Below the pieces are notes generated by a model, which was given only the letters and a program-made list of their open reading frames with translations, ran no database searches and was not told where the DNA came from. Position numbers and translations under genes: made by a program. 64,000 nt of DNA from contig JADCHX010000024.1 of the NCBI GenBank assembly GCA_020248265.1, positions 124,001-188,000 on the forward strand. The letters run 5' to 3'. Numbering within the stretch: position 1 is the stretch's first letter; every line of letters starts with the position of its first letter. This stretch comes from Rhodocyclaceae bacterium (GTDB lineage: Bacteria > Pseudomonadota > Gammaproteobacteria > Burkholderiales > CAIKXV01). This document shows positions 44,067 to 53,169 of this stretch, in pieces.

Positions 44067-44717
44067 TCAGCTCGACACGGGCGCGCCCTGCTGCCTGAGC
44101 GGATGCGCCCGGGCGAAGGCGTCCAGCTGCAGGCAATGGTCGGCTATCCGGTTGCAGGTCTGGAACGCCGAGAGATCGAACCTGGACAGCCGCGCGCCGA
44201 CCACGTGGGCGACCAGGCAGATGTCCGCGATCGTCGGCGATGCTCCAGCGCAGAAAGAACCGGTCGCGCCGGCGAGCTGCTGCTCGACCGCCCGCAGCGC
44301 GGTAAGGCTCCAGTGCTCGATCCACGCCATGCGCACGGGCTCTTCCAGCCCGAGCACGTCCGACAGGTAGCTGCGCACCCGTGGTACCACCAGTGGGTGT
44401 GCATCGGACACGAAGGTCATCGCCAGCGCACGTACATGGGCGCGGGCGCGCGGCGCGGCCGGCAGCAGCGGCGGCTGCGGGTAAGCCTCTTCCAGGTATT
44501 CGAGGATGGCCATCGACTGCGTGAGCGGTGGCTGGCCATCCTCGACCAGGACCGGCACCGCGGCCATCGGGTTGATCGCGCGAAACGACGCCGCGTACTG
44601 TTCGCCCGAGAACAGGTCGATCGGATGCTCGCGGTAGTCCAGCCCTTTCAGGTTGAGCGCGATACGTACGCGCAAGGTGGCGAGCGAGCGCCAGAATCCG
44701 TAAAGGTCCAGGGTCAT
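44067..44717 (-). CDS. maiA: Zeta-class glutathione S-transferase / maleylacetoacetate isomerase
   Basis: A 216-residue cytoplasmic protein with an N-terminal thioredoxin-like domain (1-82) and helical C-terminal domain. The zeta signature is recognisable: Ser-containing FWRSLATLRVRIALNLKGL, then INPMAAVPVLVEDG and LTQSMAILEYLEE. Family members isomerise maleylacetoacetate or maleylpyruvate in aromatic ring degradation using glutathione; some act on chlorinated acids. The usual SSCxxR start is changed to RSLATLR, so the isomerase call is likely but not certain. No homogentisate or gentisate dioxygenase gene is near. Confidence 0.85.
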   Translation of the reverse strand: MTLDLYGFWRSLATLRVRIALNLKGLDYREHPIDLFSGEQYAASFRAINPMAAVPVLVEDGQPPLTQSMAILEYLEEAYPQPPLLPAAPRARAHVRALAMTFVSDAHPLVVPRVRSYLSDVLGLEEPVRMAWIEHWSLTALRAVEQQLAGATGSFCAGASPTIADICLVAHVVGARLSRFDLSAFQTCNRIADHCLQLDAFARAHPLRQQGAPVSS

Positions 44718-44757
44718 CGTCCTTCTCCTCGGTGCAGGTTGATCGGGATCATCGGCT

Positions 44758-46545
44758 TCATTCGATCACCGGCAGCAGCAGCCACGCTTCGCGGCCGGGC
44801 CCGGCGTGCAGGGTAGTGCGCCCGGCGAACACCGCCCGTGGCCGATCGCGCGGATCGTCGTGCAGGAACGGGCCGCAGCCCTTCAGTTCGTTCTTGAAAT
44901 TCGACAGCCGCGCTCCGGTCGATGCCTGCCATTCGTAGTCGCGGCCGCGCACGGTCAACGCCAGGCGGTGGCCGGCCGGCACCACGATCGAGGTCGGCCA
45001 CAGCTCGATGTCGAGCGCGACTGGCTCCCCAGGCGCCAGTGGCTCAGCCCGATCGTGCAGGTGGTAGGGCCGCCACTCGGTGGACAGCGCCGGATCGAGC
45101 CGACGGTGCGACGCCCGCAGCCAGCCCTGCGCGATCGGGGTATGCGGATCGATCGCGCCCATGAACACGACCTCGCGCAGGTCGGGCGTGAACACCCGGA
45201 ACACCGCGAACAGGTCGGCATCGGTCGTCGTCGACGACACCCAGAGGCGCAGCGCGAGCGGACCGGTGACCTCGGTGTCGCGCGCGCACGGCGCGGCCAG
45301 GAAGGTGATGCCATCGCCCATAGCCTCGAACGTGCCGGTGCACGCGCGCGTCGGCGGCTGCGCCTCGAGCGTGCCTGCCGACGGATCGAGGTGCAGCTTC
45401 GTCCAGCGCGTGCGCGCGATCGGCCATTCCTGCTCCGCGCGTTCGACGAAGCGATCGACATGGCGCACCTGCAGCAGCACCGGCGGCATACGGTCCTGCC
45501 CGTTGTCGATGCCCTTCAGGAAGTGGTCGAAGAAGCGCAGCTGCAGGCGTCGGCCGTAGTCGGTGTAGAAATGGGTCCAGTGCTCCAGGCCGTGTGCCTC
45601 GAGCCACTTGTGCGGGGATGCCGCGCGCAGGAAGCCTTCGAAGTTGCCGCGCGGATGCAGCCCCTGTCCGCCCCAGTTGGCGGCAGACAGGAAGGGCACC
45701 ATCACCCGGTCCCACCGGGGCGAACGCGCGCGGTGCCAGTCATCGTCGAACGGATGCGCGAGGATCTCGTCGCCGAAGTTGCAGCGGTTCGCCGCGAGCT
45801 GTTCGTCGGACAGGGTCTCGTCGCCGCACACCAGCGCGCCGGTCACCCGGCTGCGCGCGCCGCGCTCGCCAAGCCCGTACTGCACGGTCTTCACCTGCAT
45901 GTCGTACCAGTTGGCCCAGAAGGTCGACAGGATGCCGCCGTGGTGTGTCATGTCGCGGTACCAGTCGGCAGCGCCCTCCCAGATGCACATCGCAGCCAGG
46001 TGCGGCGGCTGCAGCGACGCCACGTGCCACTGATTGATGCCGAAGTACGACACGCCGTTCAGCCCGACCTTGCCGTTCGACCACGGCTGCACCCCGGCCC
46101 ATTCGATGCAGTCGTGGAAGTCGCGCGTCTCGCGCGGGGAGAACGGGTCGATGAACCCCGGCGAGCGGCCGGCCCCGCGGGAATCCACCCGCACGCAGAC
46201 GTAGCCCTCCGGCACCCATTTCTCGGGGTCGACCACTTCCCAGTTCTGGTAGCGGTTGCTCGACCCGTGGGCGACATCCGGATGCTCGGCGACCATGCGC
46301 TGCCAGGCGCTCGGATAGCCTTCCTGGAAGGCCAGCCCCTTCGCATACGGGCCGTAGGTCAGCAGCACAGGCCACGGTCCGCCCGCCAGGGGACGATACA
46401 CGTCCGCACGCAGCACGACGCCGTCGTCCATCGGGATCGGGACATCGAACGCGCAATGCATGCCATCGCGCACGGTACCGCCCTCCTCTGCGAGGACGGC
46501 AGGCCCTGTCGCCTGCGCGGGTGCCGCGCCTTCATTCGTTGCCAT
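44758..46545 (-). CDS. CocE/NonD family hydrolase (X-Pro dipeptidyl-peptidase-like, S15)
   Basis: A 595-residue hydrolase of the CocE type, which cleaves esters or acylated amines. The alpha/beta hydrolase core (about 35-330) holds the nucleophile in LNGVSYFGINQ; the helical cap is inserted after it; the C-terminal jelly-roll domain (about 370-590) ends with RGRDYEWQASTGARLSNF. A likely catalytic His lies in GLEHWTHF. The ATG at 46545 has a GGGGGGAGG site. The 149 bases to the divergent dehydrogenase gene hold both promoters; a TTGACG at 46637-46642 is a possible -35 for the rightward gene. Confidence 0.92.
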   Translation of the reverse strand: MATNEGAAPAQATGPAVLAEEGGTVRDGMHCAFDVPIPMDDGVVLRADVYRPLAGGPWPVLLTYGPYAKGLAFQEGYPSAWQRMVAEHPDVAHGSSNRYQNWEVVDPEKWVPEGYVCVRVDSRGAGRSPGFIDPFSPRETRDFHDCIEWAGVQPWSNGKVGLNGVSYFGINQWHVASLQPPHLAAMCIWEGAADWYRDMTHHGGILSTFWANWYDMQVKTVQYGLGERGARSRVTGALVCGDETLSDEQLAANRCNFGDEILAHPFDDDWHRARSPRWDRVMVPFLSAANWGGQGLHPRGNFEGFLRAASPHKWLEAHGLEHWTHFYTDYGRRLQLRFFDHFLKGIDNGQDRMPPVLLQVRHVDRFVERAEQEWPIARTRWTKLHLDPSAGTLEAQPPTRACTGTFEAMGDGITFLAAPCARDTEVTGPLALRLWVSSTTTDADLFAVFRVFTPDLREVVFMGAIDPHTPIAQGWLRASHRRLDPALSTEWRPYHLHDRAEPLAPGEPVALDIELWPTSIVVPAGHRLALTVRGRDYEWQASTGARLSNFKNELKGCGPFLHDDPRDRPRAVFAGRTTLHAGPGREAWLLLPVIE

Positions 46546-46694
46546 CGGATCCTCCCCCCGGCCGCGTCGGTTCGCCGCGCTGCCTGCCGTTCGTCGATGC
46601 CTGCATGCCCGTGCACATGTCCGCACGCACCTAAATTGACGGCGGGCGCAAGCGGTGTCAAGTTCGTGTTCTTTCAACCGTGGAGGCAGCATCC

Positions 46695-47579
46695 TTGAAG
46701 ATCGGAATCCTGGGTATCGGCCGCATGGGCGCGGCAATGGCGACACGCCTGCTCGGCCTCGGCCATGAAGTGTTCGTGTGGAACCGCTCGCCGGAGAAGG
46801 CGCAGGCCCTGGTAGCCGCGGGCGCGCAGGTGTGCACGAGCCCGCGCGCGCTGGCCGAGGCGAGCGAGGCCATCCTCAGCATCGTGGCCGACGCGAAGGC
46901 CGTCGAGGCCACCTACTTCGGCGCGGCGGGCGCGGCCACCGGCAGCCTGGCCGGAAAGCTGGTGATCGAGATGAGTACGCTGCGCCCGGAGACCCAGCGC
47001 AGCCTCGCCGAACGACTGAAGGCGACGGGCGCGGCAGTGATCGAATGCCCGGTCGGCGGTACTACCGGACCTGCGCGCGACGGCAAGCTGCTCGGCTTCG
47101 CCGGCGGCAGCGCGGAAGATTTCGCGCGTGCGAAGCCGCTGCTCGACCAGCTCTGCCGGCGGGTGGAGCACATCGGCCCGGCCGGCGCCGGGGCGAGCAT
47201 GAAGCTGGCGATCAACCTGCCGCTGCTGGTCTACTGGCAGGCACTCGGCGAGGCGCTGACGCTGATCAAGCCGCTGGGCCTGGAGCCGGCAAGGATCATG
47301 GACATCCTGGCCGATACCTCCGGCGGCCCGAACGTGCTCAAGGTACGCGGTCCCACCGTCGCACGCGCGATGGCCGGCGGCGACACCGGGCCGGTCACCT
47401 TCGATGTCGACCTGATCCGCAAGGACCTGCAGACGATGATCGACGAAGCCGCATCGCTCGGGGCGACCCTGCCGGTGACCCAGCGCGCCCTCGACGTGTT
47501 CGACGAAGCCTCGAAGGAAGGCATGGGCGGTGCCGATGCGGTAGCCCTGCCGGTGCGCTGGATGAAGCGCACCGGATGA
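46695..47579 (+). CDS. NAD(P)-dependent beta-hydroxyacid dehydrogenase, TTG start
   Basis: A 294-residue member of the 3-hydroxyisobutyrate dehydrogenase family: Rossmann motif ILGIGRMGAAMATRLLGLG, substrate loop IECPVGGTTGPARDGKL, catalytic Lys in GASMKLAINLP. The best start is TTG at 46695, nine bases after GGAGG; the GTG at 46680 lies in that ribosome site itself. It is the third enzyme of this family in the window and is not closely similar to the other two. A TIM-barrel amidohydrolase gene follows 76 bases later. Confidence 0.92.
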   Translation: MKIGILGIGRMGAAMATRLLGLGHEVFVWNRSPEKAQALVAAGAQVCTSPRALAEASEAILSIVADAKAVEATYFGAAGAATGSLAGKLVIEMSTLRPETQRSLAERLKATGAAVIECPVGGTTGPARDGKLLGFAGGSAEDFARAKPLLDQLCRRVEHIGPAGAGASMKLAINLPLLVYWQALGEALTLIKPLGLEPARIMDILADTSGGPNVLKVRGPTVARAMAGGDTGPVTFDVDLIRKDLQTMIDEAASLGATLPVTQRALDVFDEASKEGMGGADAVALPVRWMKRTG

Positions 47580-47655
47580 CACAGGCGCGGCTGCCGGCCG
47601 CGCCGTACACGCCGTACACAACGACAGCCCGGAACGGGCAACGAGGAGAGTGGCG

Positions 47656-48489
47656 ATGCTGATCGTCGATTCGCAGGTACACATCTGGGGCGCCGACACG
47701 CCGGACCGCCCCTGGCCGAAGCGCGCCGAGGCGCAGCGGCCGATCCCGCTGGACCACACCGACCTGCTGCGCGAGATGGATGAAGCGGGCGTCGATCGCG
47801 TGGTGATCGTCCCCCCCTCCTGGGAGGGCGACCGCAACGACCTGGCGATCGCCGCCCACCTCGCGCACCCCACCCGGTTCGCGACGATGGGCCGCATCGA
47901 CCCGCAAGACCCGGCCGCGCGCGGCACGCTCGCGGCATGGCGCAGCCAGCCTGGCATGCTCGGCCTGCGTTTCACCTTCCACCTGCCGATGCTCGAGGCC
48001 CTGCTCACCGAAGGTCACATGGACTGGGTGTGGGGCGAGGCAGAGAAAGCCGGCGTGCCGATCTACGTGCTGGTACCGCACCGGCTGGTACCGGAGATCG
48101 ACAAGGTCGCGGCGCGCTATCCGGACCTGCGGCTGGTGATGGACCATTTCGGCCTGAACAGCAAGCAGCGCGACGCCGAGGCTTTCGCCGACTTCGACAA
48201 GCTGCTGGCGATCGCGAAGCGCCCGAATGTCGCCGCGAAGGCCAGCGCGCTGCCCTGCTACACGAACGACAGCTACCCCTACCGCTCGCTGCACGGCCAC
48301 CTGCGCCGCGCCTACGATGCATTCGGGCCGAAGCGGCTGTTCTGGGGCACCGACCTGTCCCGTTCGCCGATCCCCTACCGGCAGCATGTGACGATGTTCA
48401 TCGACGAGATCCCATGGCTGTCGGCATCGGACAAGGAATGGATCATGGGCCGCGGCGTCTGCGAATGGATCGGCTGGCCAATCCCCTGA
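47656..48489 (+). CDS. Amidohydrolase family 2 protein (TIM-barrel, lactonase/decarboxylase type)
   Basis: A 277-residue metal-dependent hydrolase or decarboxylase. Motifs of the amidohydrolase_2 group: IVDSQVHIW with the first metal ligand(s), LLREMDEAGVDRVVIVPP, LRLVMDHFGLN, and the C-terminal LFWGTDLSRSP. The GAGGAG site seven bases before the ATG at 47656 decides the start over a GTG at 47650. Family members include 2-pyrone-4,6-dicarboxylate hydrolase and aromatic decarboxylases, so it may act on an aromatic breakdown product. It follows a beta-hydroxyacid dehydrogenase gene in the same direction. Confidence 0.9.
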   Translation: MLIVDSQVHIWGADTPDRPWPKRAEAQRPIPLDHTDLLREMDEAGVDRVVIVPPSWEGDRNDLAIAAHLAHPTRFATMGRIDPQDPAARGTLAAWRSQPGMLGLRFTFHLPMLEALLTEGHMDWVWGEAEKAGVPIYVLVPHRLVPEIDKVAARYPDLRLVMDHFGLNSKQRDAEAFADFDKLLAIAKRPNVAAKASALPCYTNDSYPYRSLHGHLRRAYDAFGPKRLFWGTDLSRSPIPYRQHVTMFIDEIPWLSASDKEWIMGRGVCEWIGWPIP

Positions 48490-48502
48490 AGGCCCGAAGC
48501 TC

Positions 48503-49852
48503 TCAGGGCCTGCTGTCGAGGAACCGGTACCAGTAGAACAGCGCGCGCTGGGGGATCCGCATCAGGCGATGCAGCGGGAAGGGCCGCACCGGATGCCCGG
48601 CGGCCTCGATCACCGGCTCGGCCGCATCGCCGGCAATCCGTGCCGCGATCAGCCTGCCTGCATACAGAGACAGCGACACGCCACTGCCCTGGTAGCCGAC
48701 CGCATAGTGAACGGTCGAGTCGTCTGCCGCGCAGCGGATGCGCGGCAGGAAGTCGCGCGTGAACGCGACCCATCCATGCCAGTCGTGTTCGATGCCGATG
48801 CCGTCGAGCGACGGATACTTGGCGATCAGTTCGCGGTACAGGTAATCGCGATGGCTCGCCGTGCGGCCCGGGGTGTCGGCGATCAGCCCGCGGCCACCGA
48901 ACAGGATGCGCCGGTCGGGCAACCGCCGCCAGTAGAACATCAGCTTGCGTGCGTCGGTCAGCACATGGCCGGTGATGAAGTTGGTACTCGCCACCTCGGC
49001 ATCGGTCATCGGGCGGGTCACGATGATGTGCGAGAGGATGGGCATCATCGCGGCGTTCAGGTCGCGGTGCAGGCCGGGCGGCGTGTAGCCGTTGGTGCCG
49101 ATCACGACCTGCGCGGCACGTACCGTTCCCTGGGGCGTCGACAGCACATGGGTCGCGCCGTCCTTGCGCCAGCCGGTGACCGGACTCGAAGCGTGCACCA
49201 CCGCGCCGGCGGCACGTGCCATGCGCAGCACGCCGGCGGCGAGCTTGAGCGGATGCAGCGCCAGCGCATCCGGTATGCGCAGCGCACCGAACGACTGGGC
49301 ACCGCCGAGATGGTCGCGCTGCAGGGTCCGGGCATCGATGAACTCGGCCGGGTAGTCGAGTTCGCGCTGCATCAGCCGTGCTTCAGCCGCCAGCGCCGCG
49401 GCGCGCCCCGGTTTCGGCGCGACCTTCAGGTAGCCAGCCTCGGACGCATCGCAATCGATGCCACCCTCGCGGATCATCTGGCGGACGTTGTCGAGCGAGG
49501 CCTTCGTGTGCCCGAACAGCACCTTTGCCCCGGGCAGGCCGAAGCGCGACACCATGTCGCTGAACGACAGGCGTCCGAACGCCATGCGCGCGAAGCCGCC
49601 GTTGCGCCCGCTGCAGCCCCAGCCCGGACGGTTCGCCTCCAGCACGGTGACGCGATGACCGCGCCGCGCGAGGTGCAGTGCGGTCGACAGCCCGGTGTAG
49701 CCGCCGCCGATCACCGCGACCTCGGTATCCAGCGCCGCGGGTGCCGGGCCATCGTCGGCCGGCAGTGGACCGGCAGTGTCGAGCCAGTACGAAGCGGGAT
49801 GCGCCAGGCCAGTGCCAGGGCCGTCGGCGAAGATCGGATCGTACGGGGTCAT
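48503..49852 (-). CDS. FAD-dependent amine/amino-acid oxidoreductase (PuuB/DadA-like)
   Basis: A 449-residue flavoprotein of the D-amino acid oxidase (DAO) family. The dinucleotide-binding motif EVAVIGGGYTGLSTALHLARRG with a following Glu (VLEA) lies at about 43-72, then the FAD motif CSGRNGGF. The C-terminal part has the second FAD-contact motif VHYAVGYQGSGVSLSLYAG. Best resemblance is to gamma-glutamylputrescine oxidase (PuuB/OrdL). It would oxidise a secondary or primary amine. The C-terminus has an extra segment of about 40 residues (IPQRALFYWYRF). It is convergent with the amidohydrolase gene (13-base gap). Confidence 0.9.
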   Translation of the reverse strand: MTPYDPIFADGPGTGLAHPASYWLDTAGPLPADDGPAPAALDTEVAVIGGGYTGLSTALHLARRGHRVTVLEANRPGWGCSGRNGGFARMAFGRLSFSDMVSRFGLPGAKVLFGHTKASLDNVRQMIREGGIDCDASEAGYLKVAPKPGRAAALAAEARLMQRELDYPAEFIDARTLQRDHLGGAQSFGALRIPDALALHPLKLAAGVLRMARAAGAVVHASSPVTGWRKDGATHVLSTPQGTVRAAQVVIGTNGYTPPGLHRDLNAAMMPILSHIIVTRPMTDAEVASTNFITGHVLTDARKLMFYWRRLPDRRILFGGRGLIADTPGRTASHRDYLYRELIAKYPSLDGIGIEHDWHGWVAFTRDFLPRIRCAADDSTVHYAVGYQGSGVSLSLYAGRLIAARIAGDAAEPVIEAAGHPVRPFPLHRLMRIPQRALFYWYRFLDSRP

Positions 49853-49904
49853 CGCCGCTGGCCGCGGCGTGGCCTGCAGGCGCGTGTCCTGCGTGCGGCA
49901 CGCC

Positions 49905-50840
49905 TCACGGCAGGCGGCCTGCCGCGCGCCGCGCCTGATACGTCATGCAGTGCGTATAGGCGACGGTGTGCAGCGTGTCGTCCAGTCCGAATGCCCGGCA
50001 GCGCTCGAGCATGAAGCCGAGGATGTGCTCGGCCTCGATCGGCCCGCCCCGCTCGATGTCGCGCGCCATCGATGCGCTGTAGGCTGCATCGCGGTTGCCG
50101 AACAGCGCCCGGAACTCGTCGATGAAGCCCTGCTTCGGCGCGCAGCCGGCCCGCGTCGCGATCTCTATGTTCAGGTCGAAGAACGCATTGAGCAGTCGCG
50201 TGCCATCGGGCGTGCGGGCGATCTCGCCGACGCTGCCGCGCATCAGGCAGGTCATGCCGGCCACGGTGGACAGGTGGACCAGCTTGATCCAGAGATCGTG
50301 TCGGATGGCCGAAGAGACCGTGGCGATGACCGAGGTGCGGTCGAACAGCGCCTTCAGTTGCGCGACACGTTCGGACGCGTGCCCGTCCAGTTCGCCGAAC
50401 GTGATGTAGCGCCAGTCGTTCAGGTGCTTCACCACGCCCTCCGGGCTCAGCGTGGCCTGGATCTTCGCCAGCCCGCCGATCACCCGCTGCGCGCCGAACA
50501 CGGCCACCAGTCGGTCGACATGCGCATAGCCGTTGAGCAGCGGCAGTATCGCGGTGCCCGGCCCGATCGCCGGGCGTACCGCCTCGATGGCCGCATCGAG
50601 GTCGTAAGCCTTGCTGGTGAGCAGCACGAGGTCGAAGGCCTTCGTAGGGTCGGCTGCGGTGATCGCATCGACCTTCAGCCGCGCATCGCCGCAGACAGGG
50701 CTTTCGATCACCAGGCCGTCGCGCGCGAGTTGCGCCAGCCGGCGGTCTCGAACGAGGAAGGTGACATCTGCGCCGGCCTCGACCAGCCGTCCGCCGTAAT
50801 AGCCGCCGATCGCACCGGCACCCAACACCAGGATCTTCAC
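49905..50840 (-). CDS. 2-dehydropantoate 2-reductase family (PanE/ApbA-like) oxidoreductase
   Basis: A 311-residue NADPH-dependent reductase. It starts with GTG at 50840, immediately giving the Rossmann motif VKILVLGAGAIGGYYGGRL. The ApbA C-terminal helical domain follows residue 170. The usual WxKxxxN catalytic stretch reads WIKLVHLS, with the Lys kept but the Asn changed, so it may act on a ketoacid other than ketopantoate. No panB/panC genes are near. It is 52 bases upstream of the PuuB-like gene on the same strand. Confidence 0.87.
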   Translation of the reverse strand: MKILVLGAGAIGGYYGGRLVEAGADVTFLVRDRRLAQLARDGLVIESPVCGDARLKVDAITAADPTKAFDLVLLTSKAYDLDAAIEAVRPAIGPGTAILPLLNGYAHVDRLVAVFGAQRVIGGLAKIQATLSPEGVVKHLNDWRYITFGELDGHASERVAQLKALFDRTSVIATVSSAIRHDLWIKLVHLSTVAGMTCLMRGSVGEIARTPDGTRLLNAFFDLNIEIATRAGCAPKQGFIDEFRALFGNRDAAYSASMARDIERGGPIEAEHILGFMLERCRAFGLDDTLHTVAYTHCMTYQARRAAGRLP

Positions 50841-50962
50841 GCTTGCTCGCTCCGTCGTCTCGTCCGCGGGGCGTTCGCGGCACGGCCACCGACGGCCACG
50901 CGCCCCCACGCTCCGATCTTACGGCGTCCCGCCGCCGAAGTCAGGCATGCGTACGGACGGGT

Positions 50963-51625
50963 TCACACCAGCTTTCCGGCTCCGGCCTGCCCGGCCTTGC
51001 GTGCCGCCCAGTACTCGGGCGAAGCCTTCGATTGCGCGAGGGCATCGGCGGTCTCGAAGCCGGGCGCCATCGAACCGTCGGTGCCGGCGAGATACTGATG
51101 GTGCTCGATGTTGAGCAGGCGCAGCCAGCTCTGCTGGCCGTAGGTCAGTCCGATCGCACAGCCGAGTTCGACCAGTTCCGCTTCGTTGAAGCTCGCATGC
51201 ATGCGCTTCCAGAACGCGTCGTCGGTGTCGAGCCGCCAGACGATCGCCTCGGCATAGGCAAGGGCCGCCTTCTGCCGCTCGTCGTACTTCGTCGACTTCT
51301 CGAAGTTGATCAGGTCGTCGTACTTCGCCTCGGTCAGTCCTTCGGATGCACCCTTGATCGAGCGCTGGTTGCCGCAGAATTCGCAGATCACCGAACGCGA
51401 TACGTACACCCGGCAGAGTTCCTTGATCGCATGCTCGACGACGCCGTTGCGGAAAATCTTCTCCCACGAGTCGGCGAAGAACCAGAAGCATTCCGGCACG
51501 TGGGCACGCACCGCGGAGCTCTCGGGACGCGGCGTGCCGTCGCGCGCGCACCGCTCGAGCTCGGCGCGCATGCGCGGGTCGTGGATCTGTTCGAACGGTA
51601 CATAGCTGATGCGCTGCGTCTTCAT
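50963..51625 (-). CDS. Carboxymuconolactone decarboxylase/AhpD-like protein
   Basis: A 220-residue all-helical protein of the AhpD-like superfamily. The CxxC pair is Cys81 and Cys84 (CEFCGNQRS), but the histidine that follows in AhpD (CxxCxxxH) is Arg88 here, so thiol peroxidase-reducing chemistry may be altered. Members are annotated as peroxidase-related or decarboxylases and often lie in degradation clusters without proven function. The gene is divergent from a MarR regulator 79 bases away, which probably controls it. Confidence 0.87.
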   Translation of the reverse strand: MKTQRISYVPFEQIHDPRMRAELERCARDGTPRPESSAVRAHVPECFWFFADSWEKIFRNGVVEHAIKELCRVYVSRSVICEFCGNQRSIKGASEGLTEAKYDDLINFEKSTKYDERQKAALAYAEAIVWRLDTDDAFWKRMHASFNEAELVELGCAIGLTYGQQSWLRLLNIEHHQYLAGTDGSMAPGFETADALAQSKASPEYWAARKAGQAGAGKLV

Positions 51626-51704
51626 CGTAGGGCTTCCCGGGCAGTGTCCGCCGCCGCGTACAATCGCGCGGTCGAAGGCCGGACGCTATTCCCGAGTTAT
51701 CTCA

Positions 51705-52256
51705 ATGTCAAGACATCAGGCGGATGATGCGGTGGGGCAGTTCGTCGCGCAGTGGCGCGCGAGCCGCCTCGACCTCGACCCGGCACCGACCGAGGTGATC
51801 GGGCGCATCACGCGCCTGGCGCGGATCTTCCAGCGGCGCGCCGATGGCTGGCTCGCCGAGTTCGACCTGACCTGGGAGACCTTCGCCGTGCTCGGTGCGC
51901 TGCTGCGGCAGGGCCCGCCCTATCGGCTGACGCCGACGGCCCTCTACCGCCAGGCACTGCTCACGTCGGGCGCGATCACCAACCGCATCGCGCGCGCCGA
52001 GGCGATGGGCTGGGTGATGCGCGAGCCCGATCCGCTCGATGCGCGGTCGAGCGCGGTGCGACTGACCCCGAGGGGACTGAAGCTGGCCAACCGGGTGATC
52101 GAACGCCACTTCGCCGAACAGGCACGGCTGCTCGACGTACTCGGCGAAGCCGACCGCAACACGCTGGCGCGGCTGCTGTCGCTGCTCGCCGCCGAGCATG
52201 AGCAGGACCGCGATCCCGGGGCTGCCCCCGCCGGCACCCGGCGCGCTCGCGGCTGA
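51705..52256 (+). CDS. MarR family transcriptional regulator
   Basis: A 183-residue winged-helix regulator. Helices of the dimer core surround a DNA-binding domain with LTPTALYRQALLTSGAITNRIARAE (recognition helix about 80-95) and the wing EPDPLDARSSAVRLTPRG, whose D-x-R motif is typical of MarR. The ATG at 51705 is inside a short palindrome ATGTC-AA-GACAT (51705-51716) that could be its own operator, though such short repeats occur by chance. A TACAAT hexamer at 51659-51664 is a possible -10. It is divergent from the AhpD-like gene. Confidence 0.9.
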   Translation: MSRHQADDAVGQFVAQWRASRLDLDPAPTEVIGRITRLARIFQRRADGWLAEFDLTWETFAVLGALLRQGPPYRLTPTALYRQALLTSGAITNRIARAEAMGWVMREPDPLDARSSAVRLTPRGLKLANRVIERHFAEQARLLDVLGEADRNTLARLLSLLAAEHEQDRDPGAAPAGTRRARG

Positions 52257-52292
52257 GCCCCGGGTAGCCGCCTGGGCTGGCGCTGCCTGCGC

Positions 52293-53060
52293 TCAGCCTG
52301 CGTCGAGCACGAGCTCGCGGCGCACGCCGCGTACGTCCATCTCGTACTCGAGATCGAGCACCGGCGGACGCACCCAGTGCCAGGTCAGGCCGGCGCGCAT
52401 CGCACCGCGGCCCGCGAGCTCAGCCGCGAGGAACGGATGCGGATCGTGGATCGTGTAGAGCTGCGCGGCGGTGATGTCGGGCCAGGCGAAGCCGAGCGAA
52501 GCCATCCGCCGCTCCATCTCGCCCAGGACCCAGCGCGCCTTCTCGACGATGGCATCGGGCGACGTCTCGCCGCGGCGGACGATATGGCTCTCGTAGTGGC
52601 CCTTGCCTTCCGGGGCCTCGGCGCTACCCGCGACGACGAAGGTGGGCGGCGCATCGGCCGACGGCACGGTGTACGAGAACGCGAACAGGCTGGGTACCGG
52701 CGGCTTGTCGAGTTCGGGGCAGACATTGCTTCGAGCGACCGGATTCACACCGTCGCGGATCAGCCCCCAGCGTTCGAGGGTGCCGACATACGCGCGGTTG
52801 AACGAGACGAAGCCCTCCTCGGTGAACGGGGCGGGAGAGCGCAGCTCGCACTGGCAGAACGCCAGCGGCGTGCGGCCGACCGAGGCGAGGTGGCGCTCGA
52901 TCGCTGCGAAGCCCTCGACCAGCGCTACCGGGCGCAGGAAACGGGCGCGCACGATCTCGAAGCCGGGCTCGGCGGCGACGCCGGCCGAATACTGGAACGG
53001 GCCGGGGACGAATCGATAGCCCCCGGGCGCGAACTGCGGTAGCGACGCTGGCACCGGCAC
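52293..53060 (-). CDS. Conserved protein with RidA-like features, possibly CnbZ-like deaminase
   Basis: A 255-residue protein. The segment CELRSPAPFTEEGFVSFNRAYVG and the GxVxPVARSNVCPE stretch recall YjgF/RidA strands, and the opening YRFVPGPFQYSAGVAAEPGF resembles proteins annotated as 2-amino-5-chloromuconate deaminase (CnbZ) in betaproteobacteria. I am not certain of that assignment. Two candidate active-site cysteines (FCQCEL) and His-rich IHDPHPF are visible. It is convergent with the MarR gene. If CnbZ-like, it would remove ammonia from an aminomuconate-type intermediate, fitting an aromatic amine or nitroarene pathway. Confidence 0.6.
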   Translation of the reverse strand: MPVPASLPQFAPGGYRFVPGPFQYSAGVAAEPGFEIVRARFLRPVALVEGFAAIERHLASVGRTPLAFCQCELRSPAPFTEEGFVSFNRAYVGTLERWGLIRDGVNPVARSNVCPELDKPPVPSLFAFSYTVPSADAPPTFVVAGSAEAPEGKGHYESHIVRRGETSPDAIVEKARWVLGEMERRMASLGFAWPDITAAQLYTIHDPHPFLAAELAGRGAMRAGLTWHWVRPPVLDLEYEMDVRGVRRELVLDAG

Positions 53061-53169
53061 TCTCCTTCACGGACGAAAGCCGGATGGTAGCCGGTGCCGG
53101 CATGCCGGCACCATCGTTCACGCCACGCGCGCGGCCGAGCAGACCCCGCCCCGGAAGCAGCGTCGGGCG

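Noticed and set aside
47580-47655. Repeated CGCCGTACAC units between two plus-strand genes
   Set aside because: Only two copies with no symmetry or relation to a promoter; likely chance.
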